Positions 7,111 through 15,300 of a stretch of DNA of 16,774 bases are shown here, piece by piece. The stretch covers positions 1 through 16,774 of the forward strand of contig JANYDR010000497.1 of the NCBI GenBank assembly GCA_025363495.1, read 5' to 3'. This DNA comes from Cyclobacteriaceae bacterium (lineage in GTDB: Bacteria; Bacteroidota; Bacteroidia; Cytophagales; Cyclobacteriaceae). Below the pieces are notes generated by a model that was not told where the DNA came from, searched no databases, and was given only the letters and a program-made list of their open reading frames with translations. How positions within the stretch are numbered: the stretch's first letter is position 1; each line of letters opens with the position of its first letter. Both the position numbers and the translations under genes were made by a program.

Positions 7111-8010
7111 TTACATCTGACCTATTAATCCATTATAGTCGACGAAGAAATACAAAAAGAAACCAATCAAACATGTGGCTGAAATAAAATTCAGCCACAT
7201 TGTGTATTTGAAGTTCGCTTCGTTGGGATCTTTTAATACCTTCAAAAACCAAAAGCTGAAGAATATAACAACGGGGCTGAGAGCTATTAAAAAATCCCAG
7301 CCATATTTTATATTATAAAAGTTCTTGAAAAAAAATATAAAGCCAACAGCGGCAACGGCAAAAAATATCCCGGCAAAGTAAAACGTTCCCCGGATACCGA
7401 GTATGCGACTCAATGTATTATCCCCATGTTTAGCATCTTCTTCGTGTTGGTAGACCTGCGTCATAGGATAGCTTGCCCATAAGATGATACTTGTAAGCGC
7501 CGCCGGAAACAAAACTTTAGGCTGCATTAAATTTTCAATTCCAAAATTATTAATACTTACATAACACATCATAAAGGTAAACGCACCCTGAAATAATCCA
7601 GTAACTAGCCAGCCCGTAATAGGATATTTCTTTAATCGAACCGATGGATGACTATAAGCTTTCGAAACAAGTCCGTATATAAGTACCATTATCGAAAACA
7701 AAAGGGAAAGTTTTATAAAGGCCAGTAGGACGGCCACGAGATCCAATAGTAGCGACATCCAGTAAAGTCCCTTCTGAACAGGCGGAGGGTTCTTAAGTCC
7801 CCCAATACTTTTTTCGTCCTTATCAAAATAACTATTATAACCATTGCTTGCAGGGTACAAAAAGAAGTGAAGGATCACAAAAACCCAAAACAATCTTGGT
7901 TCACCGAGATATATCACATTTGGAGATACCGACATGGCAAACAAAAAAACTGGTAACAGGAAATAAGAGAACGGGACTCGTAAATGAAGAAGTGTGGATT
8001 TTGAAAACAT
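7111..8010 (-). CDS. UbiA-family prenyltransferase
   Basis: A 299-residue integral membrane protein with about eight or nine hydrophobic helices, the usual UbiA architecture and length. The first Asp-rich motif is at 56-66 (NGYNSYFDKDE), with N59, D63 and D65 in a slightly modified NDxxD pattern. The second lies at 187-197 (YQHEEDAKHGD), with D192 and D197 as the Mg-pyrophosphate ligands. These enzymes transfer a prenyl chain from a prenyl diphosphate to an aromatic or other acceptor in the membrane. The acceptor cannot be read from sequence. The gene is divergent from the type III polyketide synthase with 49 bases between the start codons, which suggests shared control and possibly a shared product. 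A role in respiratory quinone or heme O synthesis is less likely because no other genes of those pathways are here, but it is not excluded. Confidence 0.85.
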   Translation of the reverse strand: MFSKSTLLHLRVPFSYFLLPVFLFAMSVSPNVIYLGEPRLFWVFVILHFFLYPASNGYNSYFDKDEKSIGGLKNPPPVQKGLYWMSLLLDLVAVLLAFIKLSLLFSIMVLIYGLVSKAYSHPSVRLKKYPITGWLVTGLFQGAFTFMMCYVSINNFGIENLMQPKVLFPAALTSIILWASYPMTQVYQHEEDAKHGDNTLSRILGIRGTFYFAGIFFAVAAVGFIFFFKNFYNIKYGWDFLIALSPVVIFFSFWFLKVLKDPNEANFKYTMWLNFISATCLIGFFLYFFVDYNGLIGQM

Positions 8011-8059
8011 AGCGTTAAACTAATGAACAAAATAAGTCTTTTTAAGGTATTATTGAGTA
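8011..8059. promoter_or_regulatory. Divergent promoter region between UbiA and the type III PKS
   Basis: Only 49 bases separate the two divergent start codons, so both promoters must overlap here or lie inside the opposite gene. TATTATTG at 8048-8055 on the plus strand, and TTATTTTG on the minus strand ending about 19 bases before the UbiA ATG, are 7/8 -7-like boxes. Neither has a clear TTG at the expected distance. The arrangement itself is the main evidence for co-regulation. Confidence 0.35.
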
Positions 8060-9169
8060 ATGAGCTTTATCACTTCCATCGGCACTGCCAATCCTCCACA
8101 TCCACTCAATCAATTAGTAATTGGCGATTTCATGATCCAGGCTATGGGACTTGGCGACGATGATGCCCGTAAGCTAAGGGTGCTTTTCCGTGCAAGCGGA
8201 ATAGATACGCGATATTCTGTGATTGACGATTATGGGAAAACAGAAGGATTCCAATTTTATGAAAACACGCCAGGGATGGAACCATTTCCTTCCACAAAGC
8301 GACGTCTTGCCTTGTATCGGCGTCATGCGCTGGCCCTTAGCCTTGAAGCAGTGCTAAAGTGTTTTTCTACACTTGAGGATTTGAGGAAAGATTCCATCAC
8401 ACATCTCGTGGTAGTGAGTTGTACCGGAATGTATGCACCGGGGCTGGATATTGATCTTGTAAAGGCTTTGGGACTTCGGTCTGACGTCGAACGCACCAGT
8501 ATTAACTTCATGGGATGTTACGCCGCCTTCAATGCGTTGAAAATTGCAAAGGCTGCCTGCGCCGCAAAGCCTGAATCAAAAGTTCTTATTGTGTGCACGG
8601 AGCTATGTACAATTCATTTTCAAAAAGAAATCTCGGAAGATAATTTTCTTGCCAACGCATTATTTGCCGACGGATCCGCTGCCGTGATGGTCGAGTCAGT
8701 TCCACGGAAGGGCACAAACCTATTGCTGGAAAGTTTTCATTGCGAACTTGCCACTCAGGGTGAACATGACATGACTTGGACCGTGGGGGATCTTGGCTTC
8801 GAAATGCGCTTATCCTCTTATGTGCCAGAGGTTGTTAGAAGCGGTATTAAAAATCTTACCAGAACATTACTTACTAAAATTAATCAACGCCTTGCAGAGG
8901 TAGCTTACTTTGCTGTTCACCCTGGTGGAAAAAAAATCCTGGAAGCCATTGAAAGCGAATTAGGTCTTAGCAAGCAGCAAAATAAATATGCTTATGACGT
9001 GTTGAAGAAATTTGGCAACATGTCATCACCCACTGTTCTTTTCGTTCTTCAGGAAGTTTGGAAAACATTGAACTCAACAGATGACGGTAAGCGCATTTTA
9101 AGCTTTGCATTCGGTCCGGGATTGACACTGGAAAGCATGTTACTAAAGATTGAAAAAAATAATGCCTGA
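8060..9169 (+). CDS. Type III polyketide synthase (chalcone/stilbene/alkylresorcinol synthase family)
   Basis: A 369-residue homodimeric-type ketosynthase of normal family length. The Cys-His-Asn catalytic triad is complete: Cys153 in INFMGCYAAFNALK, His287 in FAVHPGGKKIL, and Asn320 in KKFGNMSSPTVLF. Other hallmarks are VSCTGMYAPGLDI near 119-131 and the C-terminal FAFGPGLTLE (349-358). Such enzymes extend an acyl-CoA starter with malonyl-CoA and cyclise the chain to resorcinols, pyrones or phloroglucinols; bacterial ones beside methyltransferases often use long fatty acyl starters. Starter and ring type cannot be read from these motifs. The stop codon overlaps the methyltransferase start by 8 bases, so the two are translationally coupled. 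Ordinary thiolases or FabH proteins are excluded by the triad spacing and the GFGPG-like end. Confidence 0.92.
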   Translation: MSFITSIGTANPPHPLNQLVIGDFMIQAMGLGDDDARKLRVLFRASGIDTRYSVIDDYGKTEGFQFYENTPGMEPFPSTKRRLALYRRHALALSLEAVLKCFSTLEDLRKDSITHLVVVSCTGMYAPGLDIDLVKALGLRSDVERTSINFMGCYAAFNALKIAKAACAAKPESKVLIVCTELCTIHFQKEISEDNFLANALFADGSAAVMVESVPRKGTNLLLESFHCELATQGEHDMTWTVGDLGFEMRLSSYVPEVVRSGIKNLTRTLLTKINQRLAEVAYFAVHPGGKKILEAIESELGLSKQQNKYAYDVLKKFGNMSSPTVLFVLQEVWKTLNSTDDGKRILSFAFGPGLTLESMLLKIEKNNA

Positions 9170-9872
9170 TTTTACCAATCGCTCCTCCGACATTGAGATT
9201 ATGGATGATCTTAATTGCAATGGCGAAGTAGTGCATCAAACTTTGCGAGAGCTTGAATTTATTAACCGCTGGCTGGGCGGGAATGTCGTGACATTACAAG
9301 CTGTAAAGCGACTGGTTGCAGATCATAAAAAAGAGACAATTCATATTGCTGATCTTGGCTGCGGAGGTGGTGATATGTTAAAATTACTGGCCGATTGGGG
9401 AAGAAAAAATAAATTAATATTAAGACTAATCGGCATTGATGCCAATCCTCATATTATAGCCTTTGCCATTGAGAATTGCAAATCTTATCCTGAAATCACT
9501 TTTGAAACTCTGGATATATTCTCACCAGATTTTCAATCAAGGAAATATGATATTGTAATGGGAACGCTTTTCTATCATCACTTTTCGCAAAATACCTTGG
9601 CTGATTTTTTTTTGAAATTGAACCATCAGGTAAATATTGGCATAATTATAAATGATATTCATCGTCACTGGCTTGCCTTTCATTCGATCCGTCTTCTTAC
9701 AAAATTCTTTTCCAAATCTTCGATGGTCAGGTTTGATGCTCCACTTTCAGTGCTTAGGGCTTTTACTAAACAAGAGTTGGCAGACATTTTTACAAGGGCA
9801 GATATTCAGTCTTATCAGTTAAAATGGAGGTGGGCATTTCGATGGCAGTTCATTTATGAGAAAGTCGAATAA
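9162..9872 (+). CDS. SAM-dependent methyltransferase coupled to the type III PKS
   Basis: A 236-residue class I methyltransferase. Motif I is HIADLGCGGGD (61-71), followed by the acidic strand end LIGIDANP (89-96) and VMGTLFYHHF (132-141) as the motif IV region. The C-terminal half contains an amphipathic helix and an aromatic-rich end (WRWAFRWQFIYE). I prefer ATG 9162, whose ATGCCTGA overlaps the PKS stop; a TTG at 9150 is also in frame. The tight overlap with the PKS indicates a two-gene operon. By analogy with Streptomyces srsB and Bacillus bpsB, it probably methylates the polyketide (ring carbon, hydroxyl or pyrone oxygen). Whether it is an O- or C-methyltransferase is not visible. Confidence 0.85.
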   Translation: MPDFTNRSSDIEIMDDLNCNGEVVHQTLRELEFINRWLGGNVVTLQAVKRLVADHKKETIHIADLGCGGGDMLKLLADWGRKNKLILRLIGIDANPHIIAFAIENCKSYPEITFETLDIFSPDFQSRKYDIVMGTLFYHHFSQNTLADFFLKLNHQVNIGIIINDIHRHWLAFHSIRLLTKFFSKSSMVRFDAPLSVLRAFTKQELADIFTRADIQSYQLKWRWAFRWQFIYEKVE

Positions 9873-9885
9873 GCTTAGGGCATTT

Positions 9886-9940
9886 CCCTCAGATTTTCGC
9901 TGATCAAATATCTGGGAATTCCATCCGTGTGATCTGTGGG
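9886..9940. repeat. Imperfect inverted repeat after the methyltransferase gene
   Basis: CCCTCAGAT at 9886-9894 pairs with ATCTGTGGG at 9932-9940, 8 of 9 bases, and A6 follows on the plus strand. An additional AGGG/CCCT stem occurs at 9877-9889. It lies directly behind the PKS-methyltransferase operon, so a terminator role is reasonable. The wording (CAGATTTTCGCTGAT, then GTGTGATCTGTGGGAAAAAA) resembles dispersed intergenic palindromes I associate with Bacteroidota genomes; that is from memory and untested here. Confidence 0.35.
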
Positions 9941-10059
9941 AAAAAATTGATCGAGCAGCGTACCAATAAAATATCTTCACTATTTGCCTCGTTTAAGAGC
10001 TAACCGATCCTTTGGCACAGTTTTTCGTAGTTTTAAATGGCTTTTCAATCAATTCAATT

Positions 10060-10602
10060 ATGAAAACAAACACGCTGCTTTTATTTCTCTTATTATTTGC
10101 TGGTTGCGCATCAAGTCCATTTGGAACCAAGGTCAAAGAACCATTCCGGGGAAATGCCTATGAATCAAATAATCGTTTCTTTCGGGGTACGGGTAAAGGC
10201 GAAAGTAGTGCCGATAATATTGCCCGCGGCAAAGCGGATATTGAAGCCAAAACTATTTTGGCCGGACAGGTAAACACAACCATGAAACAAGTTGCTGATA
10301 ACTATCAGGGACAAACCGAGAACGACCGTGGGGCCGACGTGGCGATGAAATTTCAGAGTTTAGCGCGTGAAGTGATGAACACAGATCTGGCCGACATTCG
10401 TAAAATCGGTGAACAAAAATATTACGACAAGAAAGAGAATAAGTATACCGTTTTCATTGCATACGAAATCAAGAAAAACGCAATGTTCCGTTTCATGAAG
10501 AAACAAGCCCAAACTGACAAGACCATTGACGAACGTCAGCAGGCAGTGATACAGAAAATACTGGATGAACAGATAGCCGAATCAGAAAAAGAAGAGAAAT
10601 GA
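10060..10602 (+). CDS. LPP20-like lipoprotein
   Basis: A 180-residue lipoprotein starting at ATG 10060. A longer in-frame TTG start at 10012 would put residues before the signal peptide and is rejected. The signal peptide is MKTNTLLLFLLLFAGC with the lipidated Cys at 16. Residues about 38-147 match the LPP20 pattern: FRGTGKGESSADNIARGKAD (41-60), a helical middle, then QKYYDKKENKYTVFIAYEI (119-137). The C-terminal 35 residues are charged and helical. LPP20-like proteins are envelope lipoproteins with no settled biochemical role. It is monocistronic in appearance and convergent with prfA, 72 bases apart. TAGTTTTA at 10028-10035 is -7-like, but the nearest upstream TTTG is only 13 bases away, so the promoter is unsure. 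Confidence 0.75.
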   Translation: MKTNTLLLFLLLFAGCASSPFGTKVKEPFRGNAYESNNRFFRGTGKGESSADNIARGKADIEAKTILAGQVNTTMKQVADNYQGQTENDRGADVAMKFQSLAREVMNTDLADIRKIGEQKYYDKKENKYTVFIAYEIKKNAMFRFMKKQAQTDKTIDERQQAVIQKILDEQIAESEKEEK

Positions 10603-10603
10603 T

Positions 10604-10677
10604 TAATTCGGTGATTCGATAATTTGTTGATGGACGAACACATCAGAGAATAATTAAATAAACGAATAATCGAATTA
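10604..10677. terminator. Long imperfect palindrome between convergent genes, possible bidirectional terminator
   Basis: The outer arms TAATTCG (10604-10610) and CGAATTA (10671-10677) are perfectly complementary, as are the tip arms TGATG (10628-10632) and CATCA (10641-10645) around an 8-base loop. The flanks between them pair in patches. ATTCGAT at 10614-10620 can alternatively pair with ATCGAAT at 10669-10675. The right arm contains the prfA stop codon. It sits between two convergent genes with no other terminator in sight. The AT-rich hairpin lacks a classic GC stem with U-tract. Confidence 0.35.
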
Positions 10678-11742
10678 CCTCCCCTCCGTCATCTTCTCCG
10701 CCGTCTCTGCAATCTTTAACTGATTAATAAATTCATCAACTTCCCCATTCATAATAGCGGGAAGGTTATGCTGTGTATAACCGATGCGGTGATCCGTAAC
10801 ACGGCTTTGCGGATAATTGTAAGTTCTTATTTTCTCTGATCGATCCCCGCTTCGAACCTGTGATCTCCGGGAAGCGCCAATTTCATTGTTCTGTTTTTCC
10901 ACCTCGATCTCATACAACTTTGCGCGCAACATTTGCAATGCCCTTTCCCGATTGGCGTGCTGAGATCGTTCTACCTGGCAAGTGATAACAATGCCAGAAG
11001 GTTTGTGAGTAAGCTGAACTTTTGTTTCAACTTTATTTACATTCTGCCCGCCCGCGCCGCTGCTTCGGGCAGTTTGATACTCCAGGTCGGCGGGATTAAT
11101 AGTTACGTCAACTTCTTCAGCTTCCGGCAATACAACGACAGATGCCGCTGATGTATGAACGCGACCTTGCTGTTCTGTTTCCGGTACGCGTTGAACCCGG
11201 TGTACTCCAGATTCATATTTAAATATCCCATAGGCACCAGGACCTTCGATCAGGCTTATCACTTCTTTATAACCACCGGCCGTTCCTTCGGTTATATCCA
11301 TTGGTGTCATTTTCAGTCCCCTACGGTCACAAAAGCGCTGATACATTCGCCAAAGATCCCCGGCAAAAATTGCCGCCTCATCACCGCCGGTACCTGCCCT
11401 GATTTCAAGTATGCAATTGCGATCGTCGTTGGGATCTTTGGGCATGAGAAGTTCCTTGATCTCTTCCTCGATCGCATCGCGTTTTGGAGTTACCTCATCC
11501 AGTTCCATCTTTGCCATCTCACGAAGCTCTGCATCTTTTTCAGTTTCGAGCACCTCTTTTGCCTGGCGAAGGTTATCCAGTATCGTTCGGTATTCTTTGT
11601 ATTTAATCACCACCTTTTCAAGATCACGGTACTCTTTGCTTAGCTGCGTGAATTTCTTCATATCCGACACTATGCCCTGCTGACTGAGTAATTGGCCGAC
11701 TTCTTCAAACCGATGGTTGATTTCTTCTAGTTTTTCGATCAT
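10675..11742 (-). CDS. prfA: Peptide chain release factor 1
   Basis: A 355-residue class I release factor of standard length. It recognises UAA and UAG stop codons on the ribosome and triggers peptide release. The catalytic GGQ is at 231-233 in SSGAGGQNVNKVETK. The stop-codon recognition tripeptide is Pro-Glu-Thr at 187-189 (RVPETEQQGRVHTSAA), of the PxT form specific for RF1; RF2 would have SPF and usually a programmed frameshift, and neither is present. The conserved EIRAGTGGDEAAIFAGDL block at 113-130 and the N-terminal helical region are intact. ATG at 11742 is preceded by a perfect -7-like TAACTTTG. Glu replaces the Ala or Val common in the middle of the PxT motif of other bacteria. The gene is flanked by two lipoprotein genes and is transcribed alone. 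Confidence 0.97.
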   Translation of the reverse strand: MIEKLEEINHRFEEVGQLLSQQGIVSDMKKFTQLSKEYRDLEKVVIKYKEYRTILDNLRQAKEVLETEKDAELREMAKMELDEVTPKRDAIEEEIKELLMPKDPNDDRNCILEIRAGTGGDEAAIFAGDLWRMYQRFCDRRGLKMTPMDITEGTAGGYKEVISLIEGPGAYGIFKYESGVHRVQRVPETEQQGRVHTSAASVVVLPEAEEVDVTINPADLEYQTARSSGAGGQNVNKVETKVQLTHKPSGIVITCQVERSQHANRERALQMLRAKLYEIEVEKQNNEIGASRRSQVRSGDRSEKIRTYNYPQSRVTDHRIGYTQHNLPAIMNGEVDEFINQLKIAETAEKMTEGR

Positions 11743-11758
11743 ATTTCTAAAGCGGGTG

Positions 11759-11766
11759 CAAAGTTA
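11759..11766 (-). promoter_or_regulatory. -7 element upstream of prfA
   Basis: On the minus strand the sequence reads TAACTTTG, an 8/8 match to TAnnTTTG, ending 16 bases before the prfA ATG. No exact TTG is found 17-23 bases further upstream, so only the -7 half is well supported. Confidence 0.4.
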
Positions 11767-11783
11767 TAAATTCGAATGGAGTA

Positions 11784-11813
11784 TTGAGACACCCGGAGAA
11801 GAAGTTAGATTTG
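11784..11813 (+). promoter_or_regulatory. Bacteroidota-type promoter for the small lipoprotein
   Basis: TTG at 11784-11786 is followed after 19 bases by TAGATTTG at 11806-11813, an 8/8 match to TAnnTTTG at ideal spacing. Transcription should start near 11819, about 16 bases before ATG 11835. It is the clearest promoter in the window and shows that the in-frame TTG at 11784 is not a start codon. Confidence 0.6.
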
Positions 11814-11834
11814 AAAGAATTTGAACACCTGTTT

Positions 11835-12326
11835 ATGAAGAAGTCATTGATCGTTGCCATTATCACTCTTTGCTGGGGTTGCGGAGGTAAACTCAGCGAT
11901 GAGCAACGCAAAAAATTACACGAAGGTATGGCTACGCAAGACATTAAGCGTGTTTCAGAAGCTGATGTCCAGGCGGCGGCTACGATCTATGCTCAGTCTG
12001 TTTTTGCAGATGTGGAAAAGGTGGACAAATTTCTCAACAAGAAATCGAAAATTGATTCCATTGCAACAGAACGTCATGTAAAAATCTATTCACTTATACC
12101 GGATGATAAAACATTGCGCAACATCGAAAAGGCTTTGGTTGACGCTTATGTCACGGGAGCAGGCACGAGTCAGGCAGGAGATAATCTTCAGCGAATTGGA
12201 GAAGACTCACTACTCTATACAAAGCCTGTTTTCAAAGATCGTCCGGATGGCTCGCAACAATTCAGTCACGCCATCGGAATAAAAATGGCGAAGAAGACAA
12301 TAGTTCTTTCGATGCCGAATCCGTAA
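11835..12326 (+). CDS. Unrecognised small lipoprotein
   Basis: A 163-residue predicted lipoprotein beginning at ATG 11835. The signal peptide is MKKSLIVAIITLCWGC, with lipidation expected at Cys16; Cys-Trp-Gly before it is an unusual lipobox. The frame extends upstream to a TTG at 11784, but that TTG is the -33 element of a good promoter and the extra residues are not signal-like. The mature part starts with a charged, helical stretch (KLSDEQRKKLHEGMATQDIK) and includes ADVEKVDKFLNKKSKIDSIA, then a more mixed C-terminal half ending in VLSMPNP. I do not recognise a domain. It is transcribed away from prfA and ends 71 bases before the 5-oxoprolinase gene on the same strand, so read-through is possible. 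Confidence 0.7.
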   Translation: MKKSLIVAIITLCWGCGGKLSDEQRKKLHEGMATQDIKRVSEADVQAAATIYAQSVFADVEKVDKFLNKKSKIDSIATERHVKIYSLIPDDKTLRNIEKALVDAYVTGAGTSQAGDNLQRIGEDSLLYTKPVFKDRPDGSQQFSHAIGIKMAKKTIVLSMPNP

Positions 12327-12338
12327 GAAAATTAGGAT

Positions 12339-12360
12339 CACCTACGCGAAGCGTTCGGTG
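12339..12360. other. Hairpin between lipoprotein and 5-oxoprolinase genes
   Basis: CACC (12339-12342) pairs with GGTG (12357-12360) and ACGC (12344-12347) with GCGT (12351-12354) around a GAA loop, with a small asymmetric bulge. No U-tract follows, so a terminator is possible but unproven. Confidence 0.25.
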
Positions 12361-12397
12361 GGCTATAACTGCGACAAATACCTGAAATTTTTTAAAC

Positions 12398-15300
12398 GTG
12401 TCGACAATCTCTAACCCCTGGCAAATCTGGATTGATACCGGAGGTACCTTCACCGATTGTATTGCACTTACACCTACCGGTCAAACTAAACGGCTGAAAA
12501 TTCTAAGTAGTAGTGTGCTTCGTGGAAAAATTGTCAAGCGCATTAATGATTATGCAGTACAGACAGAAATGTCATGGCCAATTGAACAAGATGTCTTTAA
12601 AAATTTTGAATTCAGGTTGATTGAAAAAACTTTCACTTGCAAGATCATACAAGTTGACTTAGAAAAAAATAAAATTTACCTCTCGAAACCTCTGCCAAAA
12701 AATATTGCGAATATTTCCATAGAAATTACTTCAAATGAAGAAGTGCCTGTGCTGGCCACAAGGTTATTAACCGCAACAGCACTCAATGAAAACTTTCCTT
12801 TGCTTGAAATGAAACTTGGTTCCACCCGTGGCACAAACGCGATTCTGGAACGTAAAGGGGCAAAAACAGCATTCCTCGTTACGAAAGGATTCAAAGATCT
12901 GCTGCTTATTGGCAACCAGCAACGACCTGATTTATTTACCTGCAATATCAAAAAACTCAAGCCTCTCTACGATGTAGTGCTGGAAGTTGAGGAACGTATT
13001 GAGCACGACGGAGCGATCCTTAAAAAATTAGACGCTTCCTCAATAGAATCAATTCTACTTCAACTTAAAAAACAAAAAATTGAGTCAGTTGCTATCGCCT
13101 TATTGAACAGCTATAAAAATCCGGTTCATGAACAGCAAATCACACAAACTTTAAAAGCAAATGGGTTCGATTATGTCTCACTATCTTCAGACCTCTCATC
13201 ACAAATAAAAATTCTTCCTCGTGCAGAAACGAGTGTTGCGAATGCCTACCTGGATCCCATCATTCATACTTATTTATCCGGCATACGTAATGGGCTTTCA
13301 GGATCAAAGCTTAGTATAATGACAAGCGCAGGCAGCCTTGTCAGGTCGGACTCTTTTTATCCTAAGGACAGTTTGCTGAGTGGGCCAGCCGGTGGTGTAG
13401 TGGGTGCCGCACACCAGGCCATACGTTCAGGCATTAAAAAAATTATTGCGTTTGATATGGGCGGCACCAGCACAGACGTATCTCTTTACAACGATCATTT
13501 CGATTATCGTTTTGAATCACATGTAGGCAATTTTAAAATTCTGTCACCATCACTTGCTATTGAAACAATTGCTGCAGGTGGTGGGTCCATTTGTGATTTT
13601 GACGGGCATCGGTTTACGGTCGGACCCCACAGCGCAGGTGCATCACCCGGTCCAGCATGTTATGGTGCCGGCGGTCCGCTGACAATCACTGACGTTAATT
13701 TATTATTGGGCAGACTTGATCCTGAAATTTTTACCATCCCGATGGATGCCAAGAAATCACGAGAGGCCCTGGATTCATTGTTAAGAAAAATTAAGCGCCT
13801 TACAGGTCGCACTAATAAACCAATACTGATCCTGGAATCACTGGTACAGATTGCGAATGAAAAAATGGCAGACGCTATCAAGAAAATTTCTGTTCAACAA
13901 GGTCATGATCCCCGTGAGTTTACATTGCTGAGTTTTGGAGGAGCCGGTGGTCAGCATGCTTGTGCTTTGGCGAATATTCTGGAAATGAAAAGGGTGCTTG
14001 TCCCCTATGATGCAGGATTGCTAAGCGCATATGGTATTGGCCACGCTGCAATAGAAAAATTTGAAGAGAAGCTGATTCTTACTACCTGGAAAAATTTTTC
14101 CGAATACTTTCAGAAAAGCCTTCATCAACTTTTCAATAAAGCAAAAGAAAAATTTTTAAATGATGGTTTTTCCGAAAACGAAATCCTTTGGAAAAAAAGT
14201 CTGGTCTTTCTTCGTTTTGCCGGGCAGGACAACTCGCTTGAAATTGATTTTAAGCCGGGCGATGATGTAATGGCATCATTCCGCAAAAAGTATATTTCCG
14301 TTTTTGGCCACTGGATCGACCGGGAAGTCGAAGTGGAGTCAATAAAAGTTATTGCTTCGATAGAAGCTGTTCCGGAAAATACTCCAGCAAGAAGAATAAA
14401 GTCTTATAAGCCATCACCTGAAAAAACCCAATGGATAACTTCCAAAGGCATCAAAAAGAAAGGAAACGTTTACCGTTGGGAAAAACTATTGCCCGGAGCA
14501 ATCATAGAAGGTCCTTCTCTCGTGATCAGTGGAAACTCAACCACTTTTATTGAACATCACTGGACGTGGTCATTGGACGCTTCAAACAATGGACATTTGA
14601 TTCAAAAGAAAAATATGAAAATAAAGTCCACCCACTCGCAGGAAGCACGATTGGAACTTTTTACCAATCGTTTTACCGCGCTGGCTCAGGAAATGGGCGC
14701 ATTATTACAACGGACTTCTTTCTCCGTTAACGTAAAAGAACGCCTTGATTTCTCTTGCGCCGTGCTTGATCCGCAAGGATATCTTGTAGTGAATGCTCCA
14801 CACATCCCGGTTCATCTCGGCAGTATGGGAGTTTGTGTAAGAGAAGTGATCAATGTCATTAGCATGAAAGAAGGTGACGTGATCATCACCAATCATCCTG
14901 CATTTGGCGGTTCGCATCTTCCTGATGTCACGTTGATTAAACCCGTTTTCTATAAAAGGAAACTAATTGGATATGTTGCAAATCGTGCCCACCATTCGGA
15001 GATCGGTGGAAGGAAACCAGGCTCTATGCCAGCTGATGCAACAACGCTTGAAGAAGAAGGAGTGATCATTGCCCCAACCTGGTTGATAAAACAAGGCGAA
15101 CCTCGGTGGAATTATGTGAGAAAAATTCTTTCAGAGGCAGTTTACCCGACAAGGGCGTTGGAAGAAAACATGGCTGATCTTAACGGTGCACTGGCAGCGG
15201 TAAATCTTGGTGAAAAAGGTTTGCAGGAGCTTTGCAGATTATACGATGAAAAAGAAGTTATAAAACACATGCATGCTTTGAGATCTTATGCTGCTTCTTT

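Noticed and set aside
11155..11643. A 162-residue frame antisense to prfA
   Set aside because: prfA is complete and conserved on the other strand; this frame follows from its codon pattern and encodes a Phe/Cys-rich sequence without a recognisable domain.
10675..11742. Release factor 2 with a programmed frameshift
   Set aside because: The recognition tripeptide is PET (PxT class, RF1), not SPF, and the frame is continuous.
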